Positions 7,156 through 12,548 of a stretch of 12,548 nt of DNA are shown here, piece by piece. The stretch comes from Oscillospiraceae bacterium (lineage in GTDB: Bacteria > Bacillota > Clostridia > Oscillospirales > Ruminococcaceae). Position numbers and translations under genes: made by a program. Location: the NCBI GenBank assembly GCA_009782665.1, contig WRIP01000022.1:1-12548 (forward strand), given 5' to 3'. Each line of letters opens with the position of its first letter. The first letter of the stretch is position 1. Below the pieces are notes generated by a model. It saw nothing but the letters and a program-made list of their open reading frames with translations. It did not search any database and was not told where the DNA came from.

Positions 7156-9351
7156 CTATCTTGTGTGACTGTTTATGAAACTCTCTAGCCCGGTGTAACG
7201 AAGAGACTTTTTATCGTTCTCTACCATCGCTTCTACTACCCGTTCATCCCCGATGACTACGAGTAGATCCTTAGCTCGGGTGATGGCAGTATACAGCAGG
7301 TTACGGTATCTGAGACGTGAGGGTGTAGCGTATAAGGCGAGTATAACTACCGGATACTCGCTACCCTGAGACTTGTGTACCGTCACTGCATAGGCAGTCT
7401 CGAGTTCGGTTGCCTCCTCAAGGGAATATATGACCCGACGATCATCATCGAACTCAACCGCAATTCTGCCTTCAGAGGGGGAGATTGAATCAATCCTGCC
7501 GATATCCCCATTATATACCCCTACTCCATTGTTACCATCCTTCCGGGTGTATCCGATGTCATAGTTGTTTCTAGTCTGCATCACCTTATCGCCTTCGCGA
7601 AATCTGCGACCGAACACCGATATTTCCTTTTTGTTTGGGTCGGAACCGTTTAGTGCACTGGAGAGTACTAGGTTGAGCGATTCGGTACCCATGCTGCCTA
7701 TTCGGCTGGGAGAAAGCACCTGTATATCAATAAAGGGATCGACCATATATCTCTCGGGTAACCTTTTAGCAGATAACGAAGCAATCAGCGAAGGACCGTC
7801 ATGTTCGGTACAGGGAATGAAAAAGAAATTTGTGTTACGTTGAGAGAGATCGGGTAGGTTGCCAGCTACTACATTGTGTGCCTCTACCACTATTCCACTG
7901 GCAGCGGCTTGGCGAAAGATTTTCTTGAACTCCACCACCTGACAGCATCTGCTACTTATGATATCCTGCAGCAGATTGCCAGCTCCGACTGCCGGCAACT
8001 GGTTGCTGTCACCCACCATCACCAATCGACAGTCGGGTTTCAATCCCTTAAGTAACGATTCGAACAACACCACATCCACCATCGACATCTCATCTACGAT
8101 GACCAGATCACATTCAAGCAGATTCTCTTGGTTGTGAACGAAGCGTATCTCTTCATCCTGCCTGTAGTCTACCTCCAGTAGCCGGTGGATGGTCTTCGCC
8201 TCATGACCGGTCAGTTCGGCTATCCGCTTTGCAGCCCTCCCGGTAGGTGCGGCTATTGCCACCCTTTCACCCTTCGCTTCACACAGGGTGATGATGGCGT
8301 TAAGTGCTGTAGTCTTACCGGTACCGGGACCTCCGGTTATGACCAGTGCTCCGCTGTCAATAGCGTTGACAATAGCTTTACGCTGTAGTGGTTCATATGT
8401 AATTGATATCTGCTGTTCAAAGCTATCGATGACGTCATCGGTAGCTTTGGAGGATCTGTATTCCGCTTTTCCTAGTAGACCTATTCGTTCAGCTATATAT
8501 CGCTCGCTGTCATAGAGTGCCGGCAGGAATATGAACATGAGATTATCTATTTCAGCAGCTCTGATTAGCGAATTATCTACAGATTCCCAGAGTATGATTT
8601 CTACCCTGTCGCGTTCTACCTCGAGAAAACTCGCTGCCTTATCGATGAGGCGTTCCGCGGGAGAACAGGTATGTCCGTTGAGCATATTATGTCGCAGGAT
8701 ATATATTATACCGCTTCGTACGCGGGTTTCACTATCCGCTTCAAAACTAAGCGACATTGCAATATCGTCGGAGTATTGAAACTCCTTATATAATGGGAAA
8801 CCGCAGAGTATATATGGGTTGTCGGATATCATTTCCGAAACCCTATTACCATACTCCTTGTACAGTCGGACGGCATCATGGGTGGATACCTGAAGGGTAG
8901 CTAACTCCGAGATGGCTTCACGAATACCGAAGATATCTCGAAACCTGCTGCCGATTTCTTCTGCCTTCTCTTTAGAGATTCCTTTTATCTCTGCTAGCTG
9001 TTCAGGAGTCTTATCTATGACCTCGAGTGTTTGATCCTGAAACTGTTCCACGATGCGTCGCGCAAGCACCTCACCCACTCCCGGAATGACCCCTCCTGCT
9101 AAATACTTAAGTATAGCATTTGCTCCAGAGGGGAGGTTTCTCTTGGCGGCTATCGCTCGGAACTGTACCCCATAGGTCGGATGAGTTACATAGTCACCGT
9201 ACACGGTGAGTTCCTCTCCAACTATGGTAACTCCGAGTTCACCGACTACCGATACTAACTCACCGTTGACATCAAGATCGAGTACTGTAAAAAATGTTTC
9301 ACTGTTTGAATAGATGACCTTTTCAACTACTCCGGATATATTCGAAGACAT
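7156..9351 (-). CDS. recD2: RecD2-type ATP-dependent 5'-3' DNA helicase
   Basis: RecD2 is a superfamily 1B helicase found in bacteria without RecBC partners; it is linked to repair and replication fork stability. At 731 residues it matches the family length. An N-terminal OB-like region (about 1-70) is followed by helix-hairpin-helix segments around IPGVGEVLARRIVEQF (89-104) and IKGISKEKAEEIGSRF (122-137), then the motor: Walker A GGPGTGKTT (340-348), APTGRAAKRI (368-377), II VIVDEMSMVD (417-426), III VMVGDSNQLPAVGAGN (444-459), an SH3-like insertion around YNGDIGRI (613-620), the VTVHKSQGSEY segment (656-666), and VI YTAITRAKDLLVVIG (687-701). The N-terminal domain marks it as RecD2 rather than RecBCD RecD. 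GGGGA lies about 8 bases before the ATG. It follows metK by 115 bp, with its own candidate promoter. Confidence 0.95.
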   Translation of the reverse strand: MSSNISGVVEKVIYSNSETFFTVLDLDVNGELVSVVGELGVTIVGEELTVYGDYVTHPTYGVQFRAIAAKRNLPSGANAILKYLAGGVIPGVGEVLARRIVEQFQDQTLEVIDKTPEQLAEIKGISKEKAEEIGSRFRDIFGIREAISELATLQVSTHDAVRLYKEYGNRVSEMISDNPYILCGFPLYKEFQYSDDIAMSLSFEADSETRVRSGIIYILRHNMLNGHTCSPAERLIDKAASFLEVERDRVEIILWESVDNSLIRAAEIDNLMFIFLPALYDSERYIAERIGLLGKAEYRSSKATDDVIDSFEQQISITYEPLQRKAIVNAIDSGALVITGGPGTGKTTALNAIITLCEAKGERVAIAAPTGRAAKRIAELTGHEAKTIHRLLEVDYRQDEEIRFVHNQENLLECDLVIVDEMSMVDVVLFESLLKGLKPDCRLVMVGDSNQLPAVGAGNLLQDIISSRCCQVVEFKKIFRQAAASGIVVEAHNVVAGNLPDLSQRNTNFFFIPCTEHDGPSLIASLSAKRLPERYMVDPFIDIQVLSPSRIGSMGTESLNLVLSSALNGSDPNKKEISVFGRRFREGDKVMQTRNNYDIGYTRKDGNNGVGVYNGDIGRIDSISPSEGRIAVEFDDDRRVIYSLEEATELETAYAVTVHKSQGSEYPVVILALYATPSRLRYRNLLYTAITRAKDLLVVIGDERVVEAMVENDKKSLRYTGLESFINSHTR

Positions 9352-9369
9352 CGAGTTTTCCCCATGTTG

Positions 9370-9409
9370 GTTTTACATATATGTTAACAGAATGACAGGT
9401 TCAGGTAAA
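9370..9409 (-). promoter_or_regulatory. Candidate recD2 promoter overlapped by a palindrome
   Basis: TTTACC (9409-9404) and TAACAT (9386-9381) lie 17 bases apart, and TGT just before the -10 makes it an extended -10. A 19-bp imperfect palindrome (9370-9388, core ACATATATGT at 9375-9384) covers the -10, the usual place for a repressor site. It does not match the Bacillus LexA box as I know it. AT-rich sequence makes chance palindromes common, so the operator idea is weak. Confidence 0.4.
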
Positions 9410-9466
9410 GCAATCGGGTGACTGTTCCAGCTGTTCTAAGCGGACAAAAACACCCTAAATAGTCGC

Positions 9467-10702
9467 TTACTTGGATATATTGCTATGAAGGTTAAATGCC
9501 GCTATCAGTTGCTCGGTTCGGTCGGTTTGTTCCCACAATACACCGAGATCTTCACGACCCATATGCCCGTAACAGGATAATACGGCATATATGGGTCTTC
9601 TAAGTCTGAGTTGTTCAATCACTGCGGTTGGACGCATATCAAAGACATCGAGTATGGCCTTTCTGATACATTCATTTGTTTGTTCATCCCGGTTAGTCTC
9701 AAGAAACACACTCACCGGCTCTGCTACCCCGATGGCATAGGATATCTGTAGTTCACATCTGTCAGCAAGTGAAGCAGCCACCACGTTTTTGGCGATGTAT
9801 CTCGCCATGTATGCCGCAGAACGATCGACTTTTGTGGGATCCTTCCCTGAGAAGCAACCTCCTCCATGCCTTGCCACACCACCATAGCTGTCTACGATAA
9901 TCTTACGTCCGGTCAGTCCACAATCTCCCTCGGGTCCACCCACCACAAAGCGACCGGTGGGATTTATATAGATGTTGGTATGCTCATCAATCAGAGTGTT
10001 CGGAATGACTGCATAGATGACCTGCTCTCTTATCTCCTGCCTGAGTGTCTCGATATCTATCTTTTCACTATGTTGTGTACTTATGACAACCGTGTCGACC
10101 CGGGATATTCTCCCGTCTTGATATTCTACCGTCACCTGAGCTTTACCATCGGGTCTGAGATAGGAAAGCAGATGGTTGTGGCGAAGATACGCCAATCGTT
10201 TGGTAAGTCGGTGAGCTAAGCTGATAGAAAGAGGCATCTTCTCATCGGTTTCACCACAGGCATATCCAAACATCATCCCTTGATCTCCCGCACCGAGTTG
10301 CAGCTCCCCTCCCGATTTACTTTCGAGTGATATATCGACTCCTAGTGCAATATCCTTTGATTGTGTTTCGATAAACTTCGTGATGATACAGTTATTTGCA
10401 GAGAATATATCTCGGTCATCATCGTATCCTATCTTGGCGATTGTTTTTCTCACAACACGGTCGATATCTACTATACCAAAAGAGGTTATCTCACCTGCCA
10501 CCACTACGTTTTTGCCCTTAACCAATACCTCTACTGCCACCCGGGCGTCAGCATCAATCGACAGATACTCATCGAGAATCGAGTCTGAGATACTATCAGC
10601 GACTTTGTCGGGATGCCCTTCGGTAACCGATTCAGATGTGAAAAGAGTGGTTGTAGTAAATGGAGAGAGCGGGTTTAGTTTAGTTGGTTTTGTTTCATAC
10701 AT
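9467..10702 (-). CDS. metK: S-adenosylmethionine synthetase MetK
   Basis: MetK makes S-adenosylmethionine from methionine and ATP. The start is the ATG at 10702, giving 411 residues: AGGAG stands 7 bases upstream, and the longer in-frame start at 10807 would run back through the riboswitch and terminator. Motifs are LFTSESVTEGHPDKVADSISD (20-40) with the ATP-binding His30, signature 1 GAGDQGMMFGYA (137-148), GGPEGDCGLTGRKI (255-268), and signature 2 GGGCFSGKDPTKVDRS (280-295) with Cys at the usual Ala/Ser place, a tolerated variant. The C-terminal domain carries the AYMARYIAKNVVAA segment (297-310) and YGHMGRED (378-385). A short N-terminal extension (about 15 residues) precedes the conserved core. 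It is regulated by its own product through the SAM-I riboswitch directly upstream and appears to have its own promoter. Confidence 0.97.
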   Translation of the reverse strand: MYETKPTKLNPLSPFTTTTLFTSESVTEGHPDKVADSISDSILDEYLSIDADARVAVEVLVKGKNVVVAGEITSFGIVDIDRVVRKTIAKIGYDDDRDIFSANNCIITKFIETQSKDIALGVDISLESKSGGELQLGAGDQGMMFGYACGETDEKMPLSISLAHRLTKRLAYLRHNHLLSYLRPDGKAQVTVEYQDGRISRVDTVVISTQHSEKIDIETLRQEIREQVIYAVIPNTLIDEHTNIYINPTGRFVVGGPEGDCGLTGRKIIVDSYGGVARHGGGCFSGKDPTKVDRSAAYMARYIAKNVVAASLADRCELQISYAIGVAEPVSVFLETNRDEQTNECIRKAILDVFDMRPTAVIEQLRLRRPIYAVLSCYGHMGREDLGVLWEQTDRTEQLIAAFNLHSNISK

Positions 10703-10737
10703 GTGTAATCTCCTACTTAACCCAATAAGAGCGCACG

Positions 10738-10766
10738 AAAAAATGCCGGTGGAATGACACAGGCAT
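10738..10766 (-). terminator. Intrinsic terminator of the SAM riboswitch
   Basis: On the minus strand ATGCC-T-GTG pairs with CAC-C-GGCAT around a TCATTC loop (one T-C mismatch), followed directly by six U. It lies between the SAM-I aptamer and the metK ribosome site, so it stops transcription when SAM is bound. A competing antiterminator is visible: GGCAGAT at the aptamer 3' end can pair with ATC and TGCC of the terminator's 5' side (two-base bulge), which would release metK expression at low SAM. Confidence 0.88.
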
Positions 10767-10773
10767 CGATTCA

Positions 10774-10871
10774 TCTTATCTGCCGGATCATCCGATGGAA
10801 TTAGCACCGTATCAAGCGACCGGTTGCTGTGATTTCACAGGGCCATATCCCTCCATCACTCTCAATAAGGG
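10774..10871 (-). promoter_or_regulatory. SAM-I (S-box) riboswitch aptamer upstream of metK
   Basis: The minus strand shows the S-box consensus in order: P1 5' arm CTTAT, then GAGAGTGATGGAGGGA, TGGCCC, the P3 hairpin CTGTG-AAAT-CACAG, GCAACC, GGTGCTAATTCC, a P4 hairpin CGGA/TCCG, and the closing AGATAAG that completes P1. It binds S-adenosylmethionine. A terminator follows within 10 bases and metK starts about 70 bases after the aptamer. The structure implies repression by transcription termination when SAM is plentiful. Confidence 0.97.
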
Positions 10872-10887
10872 TTATTCTTTTTTTATG

Positions 10888-10916
10888 ATACTAGAGCTTT
10901 TAGGTTGGAATGTCAA
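10888..10916 (-). promoter_or_regulatory. Sigma-A promoter of metK
   Basis: A perfect -35 TTGACA (10916-10911), a 17-base spacer and TAGTAT (10893-10888) as -10 place the start site near 10881, about 10 bases before the SAM aptamer. It begins 27 bases after the ribU stop. No ribU terminator is visible in that gap, so ribU transcripts may run into the riboswitch. Confidence 0.8.
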
Positions 10917-10942
10917 GAGTAAATCGTTGTCACAGCAACCAC

Positions 10943-11611
10943 TTACATTTGACCTTGCAGCACCAGTACTAATACTATTGCGGTCGCCAATACAAAGCAG
11001 GAGAGTAGAAAAACACCGATATTAAATTTGCCTGAAGCTGCTGAGTCTTCTGATTCTATCAGTAGATTGGATTTCCTCAGAGCGGTAACTACCGGCTTAT
11101 ATATCATCATAATGATTGCAGCATTAATGATACTCTTGATGATATTAAAGGGGAGAAACAATGGTACTAATAACGATGCTACCACCGCTCTAGGTACACC
11201 CATGAAGATAGGGGTAAAAAAGTAGTTGTAGAGTAGCATAACGATGGTTGTGGTTAAGCAGGCAACCGACAGACCAGTGATAGCACCTTTTATGGTGCGA
11301 TGCCTCTTGTATATTATGGCAGAGCTACAGACAAAACAGCCGGATGAAATCACATTCATTATAAATCCGATGGGTCCTGTAGAGGAAACGGTTACCATCT
11401 CGATGAAGGCTACGACAATGGCGATGATAGCAGCAGGCAAAGGTCCGAAGAGCAACCCACCTATAGCAATTATTACATCCTTAGGCTCATATGAGAGTAC
11501 CAGCGGCCCGGCCCACAACATGGGTATCCTAAGCAATGCCACCGCAAAAAACGCAAGTGCACTGAGCAGTGCCATAACTACCATCTTTTTCAGTGATTCT
11601 CTGTTATTCAT
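10943..11611 (-). CDS. ribU: ECF transporter riboflavin-specific S-component RibU
   Basis: RibU is the membrane substrate-binding subunit that takes up riboflavin, working with the shared energy-coupling module EcfAA'T (not in this window). The 222-residue protein is strongly hydrophobic with about six core helices between residues 8 and 175. Family landmarks are LRIPMLW and LSYEPKDV (39-46), LLFGPLPA (53-60), SSTGPIGFIMNVISS (76-90), IYKRHRTIKGA (100-110), and YNYFFTPIFMGVP (128-140). An extra predicted helix (about 198-219) follows a polar linker (178-196); the usual S-component ends after six helices. The ribosome site GGAGGAG with 4-base spacing before the ATG is strong. The FMN riboswitch upstream confirms the flavin link. 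An independent promoter in front of metK suggests a separate unit. Confidence 0.92.
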   Translation of the reverse strand: MNNRESLKKMVVMALLSALAFFAVALLRIPMLWAGPLVLSYEPKDVIIAIGGLLFGPLPAAIIAIVVAFIEMVTVSSTGPIGFIMNVISSGCFVCSSAIIYKRHRTIKGAITGLSVACLTTTIVMLLYNYFFTPIFMGVPRAVVASLLVPLFLPFNIIKSIINAAIIMMIYKPVVTALRKSNLLIESEDSAASGKFNIGVFLLSCFVLATAIVLVLVLQGQM

Positions 11612-11632
11612 ATTTCTCCTCCGAAATGAATG

Positions 11633-11659
11633 TACACCTGAATACTTTCTTCAGGTGTA
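11633..11659 (-). other. Perfect hairpin just upstream of the ribU ribosome site
   Basis: TACACCTGAA and TTCAGGTGTA form a perfect 10-bp stem with a GAAAGTA loop, and AATG/CATT can extend it across a bulge. It sits between the FMN aptamer and the GGAGGAG ribosome site. The bases that follow (CATTCATTTC) are not a U-tract, so it is a poor intrinsic terminator. It is probably part of the riboswitch expression platform. Confidence 0.5.
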
Positions 11660-11673
11660 AAACTACATTTCAC

Positions 11674-11694
11674 AAGATTAGCATAGATAATCTT
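11674..11694 (-). other. Second hairpin in the FMN riboswitch expression platform
   Basis: AAGATTA and TAATCTT form a perfect 7-bp stem around TCTATGC, 12 bases after the aptamer's P1. The TATCT lying across the stem and loop can instead pair with AGATA of the P1 3' arm, which would make this a possible switching element. This is inferred from complementarity only. Confidence 0.4.
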
Positions 11695-11706
11695 TTGTTA
11701 GTACTA

Positions 11707-11810
11707 TCTTCTTTTCATCCAGACTATACTGTCGGTATTGGAATTTCACCAATTCAGTTGTTCACTCACGGACTATACCGTCGATCGGGAATTTCACCCT
11801 GCCCCGAAGA
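11707..11810 (-). promoter_or_regulatory. FMN riboswitch (RFN element) upstream of ribU
   Basis: The minus strand reads the RFN consensus in order: P1 arm TCTTC, GGGGCAGGGTGAAATTCCCGA, a CGGTATAGTCCGTGAG segment, a variable hairpin (CTGAATTGGTG...), AATTCCAATACCGACAGT, AGTCTGGATGAAA, and the closing P1 arm GAAGA. It binds flavin mononucleotide and should lower ribU expression when flavin is plentiful. It ends about 95 bases before the ribU ATG. Downstream are two hairpins but no terminator with a U-tract, so control may act on translation or by an atypical route. Confidence 0.96.
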
Positions 11811-11833
11811 GTCATTATTCATTTGTCAAAGAT

Positions 11834-11839
11834 ATTCTA
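11834..11839 (-). promoter_or_regulatory. Extended -10 promoter element for ribU
   Basis: TAGAAT (11839-11834) preceded by TGT forms an extended -10, one mismatch from TATAAT. A poor -35-like TTCTGT lies 17 bases upstream. The predicted start near 11827 leaves about 17 bases before the FMN aptamer, a sensible arrangement. A TTGACA at 11828-11823 is too close to the aptamer to act as its -35. Confidence 0.5.
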
Positions 11840-12030
11840 ACATATTTTAATCATAAACAGAATAGCTAACTGAAGATTTCTAGAGCAATCGCTGTTTTGT
11901 GGTGGTATACATTATCGTCATTACACTTCTCTTCTCTTTTTATCTCAATCAGTAGAATATACAAAAACTTCAGTATAGTAGTGTGGAGGTCTTAACAGAG
12001 TTCATCCGAATATATCGTTAGTAGCGAACG

Positions 12031-12089
12031 AAAAAAAGTAAACCTGTTTTTATAAGTAAGCGAAGTAAAATCAGTAACACTGGTTTTAC
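12031..12089 (-). terminator. Possible terminator downstream of the toxin gene
   Basis: On the minus strand GTAAAACC (12089-12082) can pair with GGTTTAC (12044-12038) with one bulged A, with TGTT/AACA inside, and seven U follow at 12037-12031. The loop is long. A competing local hairpin uses the same 5' arm (GTAAAACCAG with CTGATTTTAC, one A-C mismatch). It could end the toxin-antitoxin transcript about 100-160 bases after its stop codon. The long loop keeps confidence low. Confidence 0.3.
12065..12089 (+). repeat. 10-bp inverted repeat (hairpin)
   Basis: GTAAAATCAG and CTGGTTTTAC flank a 5-base loop TAACA. As plus-strand RNA all ten pairs form (one G-U); as minus-strand RNA one A-C mismatch appears. 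The plus strand has no recognised gene here, so its role is unknown. Confidence 0.5.
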
Positions 12090-12117
12090 AAGAACAAACC
12101 ATTATAGACGTTACTAT

Positions 12118-12148
12118 CCACCCGCAACACCTTAGTGTTCCTGAGTGG
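12118..12148 (-). repeat. Two-part hairpin in the intergenic stretch
   Basis: On the minus strand CCACTC pairs with GGGTGG (one U-G) and AACAC with GTGTT around a TAAG loop, separated by a 3x2 internal loop. The wobble pair forms only in minus-strand RNA, a slight sign that this strand is the structured transcript. No U-tract follows, so it is not a terminator by itself. Confidence 0.5.
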
Positions 12149-12191
12149 AATGTAGCATCGTGATTTTTTTCATCCCTAACGTTTATGATGC

Positions 12192-12494
12192 TTACTTAGA
12201 TGATATATCATGATGTATATCTCTTTTTGAATGAAGTATGCGATGAATTATTATCCTCTTTCGCTTTTCATCAATACTGTAAAATAATAGATAGTCATTT
12301 ATAACCATCTGCTTAAAATATGAGTCTTCGTTATACTCTGGACACATGTATGGGAATGTTTGTAGTAGCAATACATGTTTCTTCATGTTTTCGAAAAATG
12401 ACTTGACAGTATCTTTGTAAAACTGAGATAGATAGGTTTCTATATCGTCCATATCTTCATTAGCCTTAGGCATAAATGAAACAATATAACTCAT
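12192..12494 (-). CDS. RelE/ParE-family toxin of a type II toxin-antitoxin pair
   Basis: This 100-residue protein has the RelE/ParE plan: an opening strand YIVSFMPKANEDMDDI (3-18), a helical hairpin (about 15-45), and a C-terminal sheet with DYLLFYSIDEKRKRIIIHRILHSKRDI (67-93). The last segment is the most typical, matching the Y-x-(I/V)-D-E...I-x-I-x-R-I-x-H-x-x-R-D pattern of the superfamily. RelE members cut mRNA on the ribosome and ParE members poison DNA gyrase; the sequence does not let me choose. The ATG overlaps the stop of an upstream reading frame (ATGA), the usual antitoxin-toxin arrangement. It is small, lower in GC than the metabolic genes to its left, and next to a repeat-like gap, consistent with a mobile accessory module. 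Confidence 0.85.
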   Translation of the reverse strand: MSYIVSFMPKANEDMDDIETYLSQFYKDTVKSFFENMKKHVLLLQTFPYMCPEYNEDSYFKQMVINDYLLFYSIDEKRKRIIIHRILHSKRDIHHDISSK

Positions 12495-12548
12495 TCTTCT
12501 AGTATCTGAACTCTATTCTCAATTCGATCAAATACTTCCGTTACTGCT
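12491..12548 (-). CDS. C-terminal fragment of the putative antitoxin (partial)
   Basis: The last 18 codons of an open frame enter from the right edge, reading AVTEVFDRIENRVQILEE and stopping with TGA that overlaps the toxin ATG by ATGA. A charged, helix-forming tail followed directly by a RelE/ParE toxin fits an antitoxin of the RelB or Phd/YefM kind, whose C-terminus wraps the toxin. The DNA-binding N-terminal part is outside the window, so the family cannot be assigned. Confidence 0.6.
   Translation of the reverse strand, partial: AVTEVFDRIENRVQILEE

Larger units (their letters stand above)
11811..12191. other. Gene-poor stretch with hairpins and an unexplained open frame
   Basis: About 380 bp between the FMN riboswitch and the toxin gene hold no confident gene. 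The right part (11992-12191) has two strong hairpins, a T7 run on the minus strand, a perfect TATAAT (12106-12101, minus), and a minus-strand frame that stays open for about 66 codons after the toxin stop but has its only ATG at 12102 (36 codons) and no ribosome site. The left part (11840-11990) is AT-rich with nothing recognised beyond the ribU promoter; a 13-codon frame near 11924 is too short to call. A dispersed repeat or gene relic would explain the right part. Confidence 0.5.

Noticed and set aside
10703..10807. N-terminal extension of metK (35 extra residues)
   Set aside because: The extra codons cover the riboswitch terminator and aptamer end; a strong AGGAG site stands 7 bases before the ATG at 10702.
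11244..11660. 138-codon plus-strand open frame opposite ribU
   Set aside because: It is an antisense shadow of ribU and its leader, with no family features; the minus-strand protein and its riboswitch explain the DNA.
11881..11930. 13-codon frame (ATG at 11924, minus strand) after a purine-rich stretch
   Set aside because: It is too short and without conserved features; the AG-rich upstream sequence alone does not support a gene.
12110..12150. T-box-like GCGGGTGG on the minus strand
   Set aside because: The T-box antiterminator core (GGTGGNACCGCG) is not completed, there is no specifier stem, and no aminoacyl-tRNA or amino acid gene follows.
1..12548. Search for CRISPR arrays, tRNA, rRNA, insertion sequences and phage genes
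   Set aside because: No regular spaced repeats, tRNA cloverleaf landmarks, transposase-like frames with terminal repeats, or phage functions were seen by eye.

Overview
The window looks like a chromosomal segment from a Gram-positive Bacillota, most probably a member of the Clostridia. The evidence is base composition of roughly mid-40s % GC by eye, strong AGGAGG-type ribosome sites, SAM-I and FMN riboswitches in front of metK and ribU, an ECF riboflavin S-component, ThyX in place of ThyA, and a thymidylate kinase and PcrA with variants I associate with clostridia. The exact genus cannot be told from the sequence. Every credible gene lies on the minus strand, so the biological order runs from high to low coordinates.

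Layout in transcription order. (1) 12548-12192: the tail of an antitoxin-like gene overlapping a RelE/ParE-type toxin gene. (2) 12191-11811: about 380 bp with no confident gene. It holds strong hairpins and an unexplained open frame, and may be a dispersed repeat or gene relic. (3) 11839-10943: a promoter, an FMN riboswitch and ribU. (4) 10916-9467: a well-formed promoter, SAM-I riboswitch, terminator and metK. (5) 9409-7156: a candidate promoter with a palindrome, then recD2. (6) 7093-3246: an extended -10 promoter, then pcrA, thyX and tmk, closely packed. (7) 3213-1: a promoter, a structured leader, a DUF2156 gene, a GNAT gene, mltG, and the first 19 codons of an MGMT/alkyltransferase-like gene that runs off the left edge.

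How the genes fit together. ThyX makes dTMP and the kinase turns it into dTDP; their genes overlap by one base (TAGTG), which suggests coupled translation. They follow two DNA repair helicases (RecD2, PcrA), and a possible DNA repair gene ends the next unit, so the block mixes DNA precursor supply, DNA repair and cell wall work. MltG trims nascent peptidoglycan glycan strands. The two acyltransferase-fold proteins upstream of it have no clear substrate. ribU and metK are each controlled by the cofactor they import or make.

I find no phage, CRISPR array, insertion sequence or clear new system. The best leads are the unexplained stretch 11992-12191, the FMN riboswitch without an obvious terminator, the altered P-loop of the thymidylate kinase, and the DUF2156-GNAT-mltG unit.
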